Source of the DNA: Maribacter sp.
GTDB taxonomy: Bacteria; Bacteroidota; Bacteroidia; Flavobacteriales; Flavobacteriaceae
NCBI GenBank assembly: GCA_024643345.1
Contig: JAHENB010000010.1
Span: 37,858-99,478, forward strand
Reading direction: 5' to 3'
DNA: 61,621 nucleotides
Within the stretch, counting starts at the first letter, position 1. Each line of letters starts with the position of its first letter. Positions 38,217 through 47,944 of the stretch are shown one piece after another. The position numbers were made by a program, and so were the translations under genes. The notes below the pieces were generated by a model, which was not told where the DNA came from, ran no database searches, and was given only the letters and a program-made list of their open reading frames with translations.

Positions 38217-39632
38217 TTATGCGGTTTCCAGTGTCATAAGGGTGCGTGGATCGGTCACTTTTCCGGTAACGGCAGCGGCCGCAGCCACCAATGGACTTGC
38301 CAAAAGTGTTCTGGAACCGGGGCCTTGCCTGCCTTCAAAATTTCGGTTGCTGGTACTCACCGCGTATTTCCCAGCGGGTATTTTATCGTCGTTCATGGCA
38401 AGACAGGCAGAGCAACCAGGCTCCCTGAGCTTGAACCCAGCTTCGTTCAAAATGTCAAGAATGCCTTCTTCTTTGATGGCCGCTTCTACTTTGTGGGATC
38501 CCGGCACCAGCCAAGCGGTTACATTGTCAGCTTTTTTTCTGCCTTTCACAATGGAAGCAAAGGCTCTAAAGTCTTCTATTCGGCCATTGGTACAACTTCC
38601 AAGAAAAACAAAATCGATTTTTTTGCCCATCATGTTATCGCCTTCATGAAAGTCCATGTACTGAAGCGACTTTTTATAAGTGGCAACCCCGCCTTCCAAT
38701 GATTCGGCACTGGGAATGCCATGCGAAATTCCGATTCCCATCCCAGGATTGGTACCATAGGTAATCATTGGTTCAATGTTTCGGGCATCGAAGGTGATTT
38801 CTTTGTCGAACGCAGCGCCTTCATCTGTAAGCAAGGTCTTCCAATAGGCCATAGCTTTTTCCCAAGCTTCACCTTTTGGTGTAAATTCACGGCCTTTCAC
38901 ATAGTCAAATGTTTTCTGATCGGGAGCGATCATACCGCCCCGGGCACCCATTTCAATACTAAGATTGCAGACTGTCATACGGCCTTCCATGCTCATAGTG
39001 CGAAAAACCTCACCGGCATATTCTACAAAATAGCCGGTTGCGCCTGAAGTGGTCAGCTCAGAAATGATATATAACGCCACATCTTTTGGGGTTACGCCCC
39101 AACCGAGAGTTCCTTCTACATTGATGCGCATGCTTTTGGGCTTGGTTTGCATGATGCATTGTGTAGCCAGGACCATTTCTACCTCGGAAGTGCCGATGCC
39201 AAATGCAATGGCGCCAAAAGCCCCATGGGTCGATGTATGGGAGTCGCCACATACGATGGTCGCTCCAGGTTGGGTAATGCCATATTCCGGGCCCACGACA
39301 TGCACGATTCCATTCTTTTCATGCCCCAATCCCCAATAGGAAATACCATATTTTTTAGAATTTTCTTCCAGTGCCTTTAATTGATTGGCGGAGAGCGGAT
39401 CGGCTACCGGTAAATGTTGGTTGATGGTAGGCGTATTGTGATCCGCGGTCGCAAAAGTCTTTTCGGGATACATTACGGAGATACCCCTGGTCTTAATGCC
39501 CAAAAAGGCAACCGGACTTGTTACTTCGTGAACCATATGACGATCGATGAACAATACGTCCGGTCCGTTTTCGATATGATGTACCACATGGGAATCCCAT
39601 ACCTTATCAAACAATGTTTTTTTCACACCCAT
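38217..39632 (-). CDS. leuC: 3-isopropylmalate dehydratase, large subunit
   Basis: A 471-aa catalytic subunit with a [4Fe-4S] cluster. Cluster cysteines are in [12 protein letters not shown] and in [10 protein letters not shown]; the substrate region includes [26 protein letters not shown]. It is the first gene of the minus-strand cluster and is divergent from the DUF2911 gene. A -7 like box lies 22 bp upstream. Confidence 0.97.
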   Translation of the reverse strand: MGVKKTLFDKVWDSHVVHHIENGPDVLFIDRHMVHEVTSPVAFLGIKTRGISVMYPEKTFATADHNTPTINQHLPVADPLSANQLKALEENSKKYGISYWGLGHEKNGIVHVVGPEYGITQPGATIVCGDSHTSTHGAFGAIAFGIGTSEVEMVLATQCIMQTKPKSMRINVEGTLGWGVTPKDVALYIISELTTSGATGYFVEYAGEVFRTMSMEGRMTVCNLSIEMGARGGMIAPDQKTFDYVKGREFTPKGEAWEKAMAYWKTLLTDEGAAFDKEITFDARNIEPMITYGTNPGMGIGISHGIPSAESLEGGVATYKKSLQYMDFHEGDNMMGKKIDFVFLGSCTNGRIEDFRAFASIVKGRKKADNVTAWLVPGSHKVEAAIKEEGILDILNEAGFKLREPGCSACLAMNDDKIPAGKYAVSTSNRNFEGRQGPGSRTLLASPLVAAAAAVTGKVTDPRTLMTLETA

Positions 39633-39653
39633 AATCTAAATGTTCTAAGCTTA

Positions 39654-39661
39654 CAAAGCTA
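39654..39661 (-). promoter_or_regulatory. Possible -7 element before leuC
   Basis: On the minus strand TAGCTTTG matches TAnnTTTG exactly, with TTTCG (one mismatch to the -33 TTTG) 18 bp upstream. Transcription would start shortly before the leuC ATG. Confidence 0.4.
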
Positions 39662-39842
39662 TCAAAAGTAGTGGTTTTTCGAAAGCATCTGTTGCGAAAA
39701 TTACGATGTTCAAAAGGCATTCGGCAGGCGATTACTTTAACATATAACCATTCTGGTTTAACATAAATGTAACGTATTGGGGTTGGATGTATCAATACCT
39801 TTAGGCGAACAACCAATAATCCTAATCACTAAAATCAATCCA

Positions 39843-40946
39843 ATGAAACGTAAGATCATTTCGATGTTTATGAAAATATTCATCGCCATCTTTTTTTCGG
39901 GAACACCAATAGTCTATGCCCAGCTCGATGTACCTCGAAATAGCCAAAGGGCCTCGGTTTCACAACAAATCGGAATTTCCGAGATTTCGATACAATATTC
40001 AAGACCTGCGGTGAACAATCGCGAAATATGGGGCAAATTGGTCCCCTATGGAATGAACAATCTGGGTTTCGGCACTGCAACTAGTTCTCCATGGCGTGCA
40101 GGTGCAGACGAGAACACGATCATCGAGTTTGGCAATGACGTAAAGATTGAGGGCAAAGATCTGGCAGCTGGCAAGTACGGACTTCATATGGTAATCGAGG
40201 AAAATGGCAAAGCCACGATAATTTTTTCAAAGAACCACACGGCATGGGGAAGTTATTTCTATGAACCGTCCGAGGATGCACTACAAGTTGAAGTAGATAC
40301 AAAGACGATTCCCCATACCGAGTTTTTGACCTATGTTTTTACAGACTTATCTTCAACTGGGGCTACCGTGGCATTGGACTGGGCGAAAAAACAGATACCC
40401 TTTAAGATCGAGTTCGATGTAAGTGCCATCGTACTTGCCGATATTCGGCAGAAGCTTCAGGGAGAGGCCGGGTTTCAAAGACAAAATTGGGAACAGGCGG
40501 CGACTTTTGCCATGAACAATGGGGGCGATCTGCAAGAAGCGTTGGGTTGGATAAACAATGCGATTGAAGGGCAATTTTTCAGTTCGAAAACCTTCAATAA
40601 CATGGCCGTCAAGGCGCAAATATTACAAAAGCTCGGCCAAAAGGACGAAGTACTTGCCATGGTTCCGGAAATGGCAGCTATGGCAAACACGAATGAAATG
40701 AACAGCTTGGGCTATATGTTGGTTAATATGGGTGAAAATGACTTGGCTTTGAAGTATTTTAAGATCAATGCCAAGAACAACCCGGCCAATGCCAATGTAT
40801 TTGATAGTTTGGGGGAGGCCTACAAAATTATGGGGGATAGGAAGAATGCCATCAAGAATTTAAAAAAATCCTTATCCCTTAATCCACCAGCGGGCGTTAA
40901 GGCCAATTCAGAACGGTTGTTGGCCGAATTGGGGGTGGTCATTTAA
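39843..40946 (+). CDS. Secreted DUF2911 protein with TPR-like C-terminus
   Basis: A 367-aa protein with a cleavable signal peptide (about 1-26, ending PIVYA before QLDVPRNSQ). The N-terminal part is a DUF2911 domain (about 30-175) with the recognisable SIQYSRPAVNNREIWGKLVPYG and WRAGADENT. The C-terminal third (about 230-360) has TPR-like helices (ANVFDSLGEAYKIMGDRKNAIKNLKKSL). The ATG at 39843 gives a proper signal peptide; upstream in-frame starts do not. DUF2911 proteins are common in Bacteroidota but of unknown function. Confidence 0.88.
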   Translation: MKRKIISMFMKIFIAIFFSGTPIVYAQLDVPRNSQRASVSQQIGISEISIQYSRPAVNNREIWGKLVPYGMNNLGFGTATSSPWRAGADENTIIEFGNDVKIEGKDLAAGKYGLHMVIEENGKATIIFSKNHTAWGSYFYEPSEDALQVEVDTKTIPHTEFLTYVFTDLSSTGATVALDWAKKQIPFKIEFDVSAIVLADIRQKLQGEAGFQRQNWEQAATFAMNNGGDLQEALGWINNAIEGQFFSSKTFNNMAVKAQILQKLGQKDEVLAMVPEMAAMANTNEMNSLGYMLVNMGENDLALKYFKINAKNNPANANVFDSLGEAYKIMGDRKNAIKNLKKSLSLNPPAGVKANSERLLAELGVVI

Positions 40947-40990
40947 TAGCGAATTGGTCAGACCGGAACCAGTATCGTTGGGGTCGTTTT

Positions 40991-43096
40991 TTAGCTGATA
41001 TAATTCCAAATATTCCTGTGTTTCAACAATTGGGTATGGGTATGGCGCAATACCAGATTGTCTATATGTTCTAGGCCAGGGTCGTCTTTTAGGATTCTTA
41101 AGGCATAGTATCGCGCCGTCTTGAGGATATCGTTGTCTTTTACCAGATCTGCGATCCTTAAATTTAGGATGCCGCTTTGTTGGGTGCCCATTAAATCTCC
41201 TGGGCCACGAAGGCGCAGATCAACCTCGGCAATTTCAAAACCATCATTGGTGAGAACCATGGTTTCCAATCTCGTTTTGGCTTCGGATGACAATTTATGT
41301 CCGGTCATCAATATACAGAAACTTTGATCGGCACCACGTCCGACACGGCCCCGCAATTGGTGCAATTGCGAGAGGCCGAAACGTTCGGCACTTTCTATGA
41401 TCATTACCGACGCATTGGGTACGTTGACCCCGACTTCTATGACCGTGGTAGCGACCATGATATGGGTTTCACCTTTTACAAAACGGTCCATTTCATATGC
41501 TTTGTCCGCAGGCTTCATTTTGCCATGTACAATGGAAATCTGATAATCGGGCAGGGGAAAGTCGCGCACTATACTCTCGTAGCCGTCCATCAGGTCTTTG
41601 TAATCCAAGGCTTCGGATTCTTGTATAAGGGGATAAACCACATAAATTTGACGTCCTTTTTTAATTTCTTCCTTCAGGAACTGAAACACCTTTAATCGGT
41701 TATTGTCATAACGATGAACCGTTTTAACAGGTTTTCGACCCGGCGGTAGTTCGTCAATCACAGAAATATCGAGGTCTCCGTACAAACTCATGGCCAAAGT
41801 TCTGGGAATGGGCGTTGCCGTCATGACCAAAATATGGGGCGGTATCTCATTTTTATGCCAGAGTTTTGCGCGTTGGGCGACACCGAACCGGTGTTGTTCA
41901 TCTACAATGGCCAGTCCCAAATTTTGGAAAAGCACTTTATCTTCCAATAAAGCATGGGTACCGATGAGTATTTGTAATACTCCATTCTCCAATGCCTCAT
42001 GTATTGGCTTTCGTTCTGATTTTTTGACAGAACCGGTCAAAAGGGCACAATTGATCTGACTGCCATCAAGTAAATTTTTGATGCCCTCATAATGTTGATT
42101 GGCCAATATTTCGGTGGGAGCCATCAGGCAGGCCTGAAATCCATTGTCAATGGCCAAAAGCATTATCATTACGGCGACAATGGTCTTGCCCGAACCTACA
42201 TCGCCCTGCAGGAGACGGTTCATTTGGGCGTTGCTGCCAACATCGGCCCTAATTTCCTTGATAACCCGTTTTTGCGCATCGGTAAGCTCAAATGGAAGGT
42301 GATGGGCATAAAAATCGTTGAACAGCTTGCCGACCTTATCAAAATTATAGCCTTTGATTTTTAGTTTCCGCTGAATTTTTTTGGAGATCAGTTGTAATTG
42401 CATGTAAAACAATTCCTCGAATTTTAAACGGAACTGGGCCTTGGCCAACAATTCCTGGTCTTTTGGAAAATGGATATTGAAAAGGGCATCTTTCTTTGGC
42501 ATTAACCTAAGTTCGTGGAGCAATTGCGGAGAGAGGGATTCTGCAAAACGGTCCTTTAATTCCAGAAACAATTGCTGGATCAATTTGCTGATTACCCTAT
42601 TGGTAATGCCTTTGTTTCCCAGTTTTTCCGTTGAAGGGTAAATGGGCTGCATTACAATTTGTAGCCCTTGCTCGTAATCGGTAAGCAGCTCCATTTCGGG
42701 ATGCGGTATGGAAAAAGATCCGTTGAACCAGTTGCACCTCCCAAAAACCACATAAAGGGTATTCAGTTTTATATTTTCCCTTATCCATTTCTGGCCCCGG
42801 AACCATACCAATTCCATTTCTCCCGTTTCGTCAATAAAAGTCGCGACCAGTCGTTTTCCCTTTTTTTGCTCTACGGTCTTGATATTGATGATTTTTCCGA
42901 TGATCTGTACATCGGCCCCGCTGCGCTGCAGTTGTGCGATCTTATAAAACTGGGTCTTGTCGATATAACGATTGGGAAAAAGATAAAGCAGGTCCTCATA
43001 GGTGGCAATACCCAATTCCGATTGGAGGCTTGCGGCACGATTAGGGCCTACCCCTTTTAGGTATACAATGGGTGTCTTTAGCAGATTGGCGTTCAT
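40991..43096 (-). CDS. recG: ATP-dependent DNA helicase RecG
   Basis: A 701-aa superfamily 2 helicase that remodels stalled forks and Holliday junctions. The N-terminal wedge/OB domain (about 1-250) is followed by Walker A RLLQGDVGSGKTIVA, the DEQH box in AIVDEQHRFGVAQR, TATPIPRT and the motif VI region QLHQLRGRVGRG. The length is normal. It converges with the DUF2911 gene and is divergent from the M1 peptidase gene. Confidence 0.97.
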   Translation of the reverse strand: MNANLLKTPIVYLKGVGPNRAASLQSELGIATYEDLLYLFPNRYIDKTQFYKIAQLQRSGADVQIIGKIINIKTVEQKKGKRLVATFIDETGEMELVWFRGQKWIRENIKLNTLYVVFGRCNWFNGSFSIPHPEMELLTDYEQGLQIVMQPIYPSTEKLGNKGITNRVISKLIQQLFLELKDRFAESLSPQLLHELRLMPKKDALFNIHFPKDQELLAKAQFRLKFEELFYMQLQLISKKIQRKLKIKGYNFDKVGKLFNDFYAHHLPFELTDAQKRVIKEIRADVGSNAQMNRLLQGDVGSGKTIVAVMIMLLAIDNGFQACLMAPTEILANQHYEGIKNLLDGSQINCALLTGSVKKSERKPIHEALENGVLQILIGTHALLEDKVLFQNLGLAIVDEQHRFGVAQRAKLWHKNEIPPHILVMTATPIPRTLAMSLYGDLDISVIDELPPGRKPVKTVHRYDNNRLKVFQFLKEEIKKGRQIYVVYPLIQESEALDYKDLMDGYESIVRDFPLPDYQISIVHGKMKPADKAYEMDRFVKGETHIMVATTVIEVGVNVPNASVMIIESAERFGLSQLHQLRGRVGRGADQSFCILMTGHKLSSEAKTRLETMVLTNDGFEIAEVDLRLRGPGDLMGTQQSGILNLRIADLVKDNDILKTARYYALRILKDDPGLEHIDNLVLRHTHTQLLKHRNIWNYIS

Positions 43097-43144
43097 TCGA
43101 CTAATTTAGGGGTAAAGCCATACAAGTGCAACAAACTAAAATGG

Positions 43145-43152
43145 TAAATTTG
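43145..43152 (+). promoter_or_regulatory. Possible -7 element before the M1 peptidase gene
   Basis: TAAATTTG matches TAnnTTTG, 25 bp before the ATG. No clear -33 TTG is visible upstream. Confidence 0.38.
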
Positions 43153-43177
43153 GACCATACATCCCAGAAAATACCCT

Positions 43178-45307
43178 ATGAAATACTTTTATGGCATCGC
43201 CTTGTTTCTTTTTCAAGCAATGGGCTTTGGCCAGCAACAAGATAAGGTCGATTTCACCCATGCCATCATAAACGTAGGCATTGATCCCTACGAGCAAAGC
43301 ATAGAGGGTACTGTACGTTACGATTTTTTGATTTTGAAAAATGTCGATTCGGTTTATTTGGATGCCAAAAACATGGTATTTGAATCGGTGCGCCTTAAAA
43401 ACAAAAAAGTGGCTTTTGAAAACAATGGAAAAACCCTAACGATCCGTTATCCCTTTAAATCCGGTAAATCGTATTCCATCGGGATTAACTATCAGGCCTA
43501 TCCCAAGCAAACCGTTTATTTTGTCAATTGGGAGCACAAAATGCCATCAATGGACACTTCCACAGTCAAAATCATAGGGGAAAACCTTTCAGGCCCTGAA
43601 CAAGTTTGGACGCAGGGCCAAGGAAAATATACCAGCCATTGGTTGCCCAGTTTCGATGATATGACAGAGAAGGTCGAGTTCGACCTGTCCATTAGGTTCG
43701 ATCCAAAGTACGAGGTCATTGCCAATGGTAAGTATTTGGGATCGTCTACTGGCTCGGATGGCACCAAGGAATGGAAGTTCGACATGCTGTACCCAATGAG
43801 CAGTTATCTTGTGGCATTCGCTATTGGGTCGTATGAAAAGCAGTCGTTGGTTTCGGCTTCGGGTGTCCCCATTGAAAATTATTACTATCCTGAAGATCGA
43901 CTTTTGGTAGAGCCAACCTATCGTCATACCCAACGAATTTTTGATTTTTTGGAGGCAGAGATCGGGGTACCCTATCCTTGGCAAAATTACAAACAGGTAC
44001 CCGTTAGGGATTTTTTATATGCCGGGATGGAGAATACGGGAACCACCCTCTTCTCTGATGCCTATGTCATAGATTCCATAGCCTTTGTGGATAAAAATTA
44101 TGTCAACGTCAATGCCCATGAATTGGCACACCAATGGTTCGGTAACCTGGTTACAGAGGAAGATGGCAACCATCATTGGCTTCACGAAGGTTTCGCCACC
44201 TACTATGCCTATTTAACTGAAAAGGAGCTTTTTGGGGAAGATTATTTTTACTGGAAGCTTTACGATTCGTTCATCGCCCTTCAAAAAATGGTCGAAGGGG
44301 GGAAAGGGCAAAGCCTCCTGGACCCTAAGGCCAGCAGTTTGGTATTCTACGAAAAAGGAGCTTGGGCACTACATATGTTAAGGGAACAAATAGGCGAAAA
44401 GGCCTTTAAAGCGGGCATACGGTCTTATTTGGAGCAATACCGTTTTAAAAATGTGACCGTTTCAGAATTCTTGTCCGATATGGAAACAGCTAGCGGAGTC
44501 GATCTAATGGGCTTTAAAAAAGAGTGGCTCGAAAACGAGGAAATGCCCAACGATGCGATAAGAAAGAATTTAGTGGCCCATTCACCATCCTTGGCTTCCC
44601 TTTTTCAGTTGCAGGAATCGCTGGCAAATTCCCCCGCTAAAAAGTTTGATATGGAAGACTTTTGGGAAATCGAAGGGTCGGGCAACCTTAAGGAATATAT
44701 TTTAACACATTACGATTCCGTGTTAGCCCCGGAAATTATCAAATCGGCATTTGAATCCGCCGAAATTCCTTTACGAAGGGCATTGGCGATCCACGGAAAC
44801 GCAGCTAAACTCCCCAAACCGGAATTTGAATCGCTTCTGAACGATAACAGCTATGTGACCATAGAAAATGCCTTGTTTCAATTGTGGGTTGCCTTCCCGG
44901 ATCAAAGGGCGCGGTACTTGGATAGGACCAAAAGCATCGTGGGGCTCCCCAATAAGAATGTCCGTCAATTGTGGTTGACCTTGGCCGTTCTCACCGACGG
45001 TTATGATGGCCCCAACACGAAAAATCATTTTGATGAACTATGCCGTTATACCGGACCTGAGTATTCCTTCGAGGTACGGCAGATCGCCTTTCAATTTTTG
45101 AAGGAAGCCTTTGGATTTACCGATGGGACTTTGCTGAATTTAGTAGGGGCAACGGGACATTATTACTGGCAGTTCAGGGATTTTGCAAGGCGTTTGTTGG
45201 ACGAGCTATTGGAAGATGAAGTTTACAAACAGCGTATTGTAACGCTTTCCAATAAACTAAAGCCCGAAGAAAAACGTTATCTTCAAACTAAAATAAACCA
45301 ACCATGA
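43178..45307 (+). CDS. M1-family aminopeptidase, secreted
   Basis: A 709-aa zinc metallopeptidase with a signal peptide (about 1-19). The zinc site is HELAH (314-318) with the third ligand Glu337 in HEGFATYYAY, exactly the HExxH-x18-E spacing of M1. The substrate motif YAGMENTGT corresponds to GAMEN. The C-terminal part (about 470-709) is a helical repeat region. It probably trims peptides in the periplasm or outside the cell. It overlaps the patatin gene by 4 bp. Confidence 0.93.
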   Translation: MKYFYGIALFLFQAMGFGQQQDKVDFTHAIINVGIDPYEQSIEGTVRYDFLILKNVDSVYLDAKNMVFESVRLKNKKVAFENNGKTLTIRYPFKSGKSYSIGINYQAYPKQTVYFVNWEHKMPSMDTSTVKIIGENLSGPEQVWTQGQGKYTSHWLPSFDDMTEKVEFDLSIRFDPKYEVIANGKYLGSSTGSDGTKEWKFDMLYPMSSYLVAFAIGSYEKQSLVSASGVPIENYYYPEDRLLVEPTYRHTQRIFDFLEAEIGVPYPWQNYKQVPVRDFLYAGMENTGTTLFSDAYVIDSIAFVDKNYVNVNAHELAHQWFGNLVTEEDGNHHWLHEGFATYYAYLTEKELFGEDYFYWKLYDSFIALQKMVEGGKGQSLLDPKASSLVFYEKGAWALHMLREQIGEKAFKAGIRSYLEQYRFKNVTVSEFLSDMETASGVDLMGFKKEWLENEEMPNDAIRKNLVAHSPSLASLFQLQESLANSPAKKFDMEDFWEIEGSGNLKEYILTHYDSVLAPEIIKSAFESAEIPLRRALAIHGNAAKLPKPEFESLLNDNSYVTIENALFQLWVAFPDQRARYLDRTKSIVGLPNKNVRQLWLTLAVLTDGYDGPNTKNHFDELCRYTGPEYSFEVRQIAFQFLKEAFGFTDGTLLNLVGATGHYYWQFRDFARRLLDELLEDEVYKQRIVTLSNKLKPEEKRYLQTKINQP

Positions 45308-46215
45308 GGGCATTGGTCATATCGGGTGGCGGAAGTAAGGGCGCTTTTGCCGGCGGGGTCGCGGAATACCTGATGCAGGAGCTGGGCCATCGTTACGACC
45401 TTTTTTTGGGCACCTCTACCGGTAGTTTATTGATCTCGCATCTGGCGCTTAAGAGAATTTCAAAAATAAAGGAAGTTTATACATCTGTAAATCAAGACAG
45501 TATTTTCAGCAATTGTCCTTTCATCATTCAGAAAAAGCATGGTGTTGACAGTATCGCGATCGACCATTGGAATGTTTTCAAAAATTTTTACCGTGGTAGC
45601 AAAACGTTCGGGGAGAGCCATAATCTTCTCAAATTGATCAGGCAAACCCTGACAGAGGAAGAGTTCATCGTTTTAAAAAATGGGCCCAAAGAAATCGTGG
45701 TCACCGTCTCCAATTTATCCCTGAACCAAGTAGAATACAAAAGTATCAATGATTGCACCTACGATGAGTTTTGTGAATGGATATGGATTTCCTGCAACTA
45801 CACCCCTTTTATGAGCCTGGTTCGAAAAGAAGGTTGTGAGTATGCCGATGGGGGCCTTGGAAATATGGTGCCCATAGAGGAAGCAATTAAGCGGGGGGCA
45901 ACTGAAATCGATGCTGTAATACTGCAGACCGAAACCACCATGTTCAATAGAATGCCATCCAAAAATGCCTTCTCCTTGCTCACCACCATGTTCAGCTTTA
46001 TGCTCGATCGCATTGAAAGCCAGAACATAAGAATCGGCAAGTTTGCTGCCGTTCACAATGATGCGATCATCAATTTCTATTATACGCCTGCCATTTTAAC
46101 AACGAATTCCCTGATTTTTGATAAGGAAAAAATGACGGCTTGGTGGGAGAGCGGTTTTCAATTTGCAAAATATAAGAACGTTGAATTGAGCCAGATTATT
46201 TCCGAATCGGAATAG
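45304..46215 (+). CDS. Patatin-like phospholipase
   Basis: A 303-aa patatin-domain hydrolase without signal peptide. The oxyanion loop is GGGSKGAF (8-15), the nucleophile Ser38 in GTSTG (GxSxG) and the catalytic Asp182 in ADGGLGNMVP, giving the Ser-Asp dyad. It likely hydrolyses acyl esters of phospholipids; the exact lipid is unknown. It is translationally coupled to the M1 peptidase gene (ATGA overlap). Confidence 0.9.
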   Translation: MRALVISGGGSKGAFAGGVAEYLMQELGHRYDLFLGTSTGSLLISHLALKRISKIKEVYTSVNQDSIFSNCPFIIQKKHGVDSIAIDHWNVFKNFYRGSKTFGESHNLLKLIRQTLTEEEFIVLKNGPKEIVVTVSNLSLNQVEYKSINDCTYDEFCEWIWISCNYTPFMSLVRKEGCEYADGGLGNMVPIEEAIKRGATEIDAVILQTETTMFNRMPSKNAFSLLTTMFSFMLDRIESQNIRIGKFAAVHNDAIINFYYTPAILTTNSLIFDKEKMTAWWESGFQFAKYKNVELSQIISESE

Positions 46216-46298
46216 TCGAAACAAGTTCGGAACTGTAATTTTCGGGAAGGTAAAGCCTTCAGTTAAACCTCGGAAAACCTTGCGGAGGTTCTAAAACG

Positions 46299-46817
46299 CT
46301 ACCATAGATCTCCGATCTCCTTTTTCACATAAGAAAGTGCTGTCGAAGATGGTGAAGTCTTGTCCATCGTTTCGGTTAAGATGTCCTCTCGCAATTTGTC
46401 GGCAGAATCGGTCTCGCTCATGGCCGCTTTGCGTATCATTTGGATCGTGGCACTTTTAGCTGCCTTGATGATGTTCCAGCATTCATCGGTCATATAGATC
46501 TGCTGGGAAAGGTTATGGTCGAATTCGGTTTCTATACTTTTGATCAAAAGTTGCTCATAGGCATTCTTATCTGTCGATTTAGGGGCCACGCGAACCACCA
46601 AACTCGGAATAGCGATTCGTTCAAGGAACAACGCCATACGTTCGTAGGCCTGCAATCTTATGGGCAGGGTATTTTTTTGGGTGTCTTTGTGCAATAAAAA
46701 ACGTCTACGGCCCTCTTCGTTATTGGTATGCAATCTAAAAAAGTAAAAAGCGACTGCCCCGGTCACTACGGCAGGTAACAAATAGGCGAACAATTGAAAA
46801 ATTCCTTCTCCGGTCAT
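46299..46817 (-). CDS. DUF7935-like membrane-anchored protein
   Basis: A 172-aa protein with one N-terminal membrane helix (about 8-26, LFAYLLPAVVTGAVAFYFF) and a basic then helical soluble domain (about 40-172). It looks like a small family common in Flavobacteriia, recently called DUF7935 as far as I can recall. Function unknown. It lies 100 bp downstream of the degenerate OmpA-like gene on the same strand. Confidence 0.65.
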   Translation of the reverse strand: MTGEGIFQLFAYLLPAVVTGAVAFYFFRLHTNNEEGRRRFLLHKDTQKNTLPIRLQAYERMALFLERIAIPSLVVRVAPKSTDKNAYEQLLIKSIETEFDHNLSQQIYMTDECWNIIKAAKSATIQMIRKAAMSETDSADKLREDILTETMDKTSPSSTALSYVKKEIGDLW

Positions 46818-46917
46818 TATTTGGTTGATTTATGCGAGTCCGATTGGTATCGGATTTGGTTATAGGGTTTTAAACGAAAGATTGCTTTAAAAATTATAAT
46901 GCACCCTACCGAGCCGA

Positions 46918-47718
46918 TCAATTATTTTTTCCGTTCTTCATTTTTTCACGGGTCATCAGATAAAAGGCTTCAAAATTGGGATGTATTTTAAGGTTCACCC
47001 CTTCCTTAAAATTCCCGTCCTTGCCCAAAGCCATAAGTCGGTTTGGATCAATGGCATATTTGGTTTGAAGAATGTCCGCAACCGATAAAGCTTGCTGTGA
47101 TGCCAAACCTAGATTCCCGGTCATACTTAAGCCCTCTACCGTAAGCGACATCCCGGGATTGGCGGTAAGTATACCTGCAATTTTTCCAAGCCAAACCTCG
47201 GCGGAAGACGTAACCACTGCTTTTTCCTCATTGCCAAAAAGGGTCACGAGGTCTTCTGAAATCACCAGCGCGCCATTGCTAACCGCAATTTTAACGTCTT
47301 CCCCCAAAGTCTGCTTGGCATTGGTGAGTACCACAAGGGCGGTTGAGTCGTTGCTGGCGATCGCATCTTTGATGGCTTTTAATTGCCGTTCTTTTTCTTC
47401 CAAACTGGCCAAAGTTTTATTGATGTTATCAGAATTCTTGCTTGAAACCATCGCAAAACTGTTCAGGTTCTTGAGCAAGGTCGCATTGGCATCCTGCAAT
47501 TCCAATACTTGGCTTTCATAGGATTCCGCTTTTGCCAAACTGATTTTTTCATTCTTTTGGGCTTCCGAAACCGTTGCTTTGGTGTTTTGGAGTTCGGTTT
47601 TTAACGACTCTATTTCGGCCAAAAGATCGCTTTTTTTCTGTGCCTTTATGCCTGAGGTGAACAACAGGAACGAACAAATGATCAATGCAATTCGATGTAT
47701 GGGGTATTCCGTTCTCAT
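46918..47718 (-). CDS. Secreted coiled-coil protein with degenerate OmpA-like domain
   Basis: A 266-aa protein with a signal peptide (about 1-26, cut before QKKS), a long coiled coil (about 30-120) and an OmpA-like C-terminal domain (about 145-255). Architecture and order match the OmpA-family lipoprotein at 54076-54927 (shared LEEKERQL-type coil, then ITNRAKEV-like start), so the two are paralogs. But the peptidoglycan-binding motif is lost: the NWDLSVKRA of the paralog is GNLGLASQQA here and the terminal Arg-rich NRRTRI is GVNLKI. It probably does not bind peptidoglycan in the normal way. Confidence 0.78.
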   Translation of the reverse strand: MRTEYPIHRIALIICSFLLFTSGIKAQKKSDLLAEIESLKTELQNTKATVSEAQKNEKISLAKAESYESQVLELQDANATLLKNLNSFAMVSSKNSDNINKTLASLEEKERQLKAIKDAIASNDSTALVVLTNAKQTLGEDVKIAVSNGALVISEDLVTLFGNEEKAVVTSSAEVWLGKIAGILTANPGMSLTVEGLSMTGNLGLASQQALSVADILQTKYAIDPNRLMALGKDGNFKEGVNLKIHPNFEAFYLMTREKMKNGKNN

Positions 47719-47944
47719 ATCAATTTAATTCATATGTTTTATGGGTTGCAAAAATAGGTTTTTCCAAGCATTTGTGGAAATGGATTTGGATAAAGTGAAT
47801 GCCCACTTTGGCCAATGAAATTCAGGCCGACCTATGTCGTGGTAATTCACTTAATCGGGATGAGCCGCCGGGCCATAAAAATTATTGCCGGTAAGATGTG
47901 CTTTGACCTACTGCCTATGTGGCATCAAGCCAAAATCACCGGCG

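Noticed and set aside
46245-46290. Terminator between the convergent patatin and DUF7935-like genes
   Set aside because: Two weak hairpins (GAAGG/CCTTC and AACCTC/GAGGTT) are present but neither has a U-tract, so no confident call.
47719-47944. Possible gene or pseudogene in the 226-bp gap before the degenerate OmpA-like gene
   Set aside because: The frame starting at 47815 runs mostly antisense to the amidohydrolase gene and has no domain; no remnant of a known gene could be recognised.
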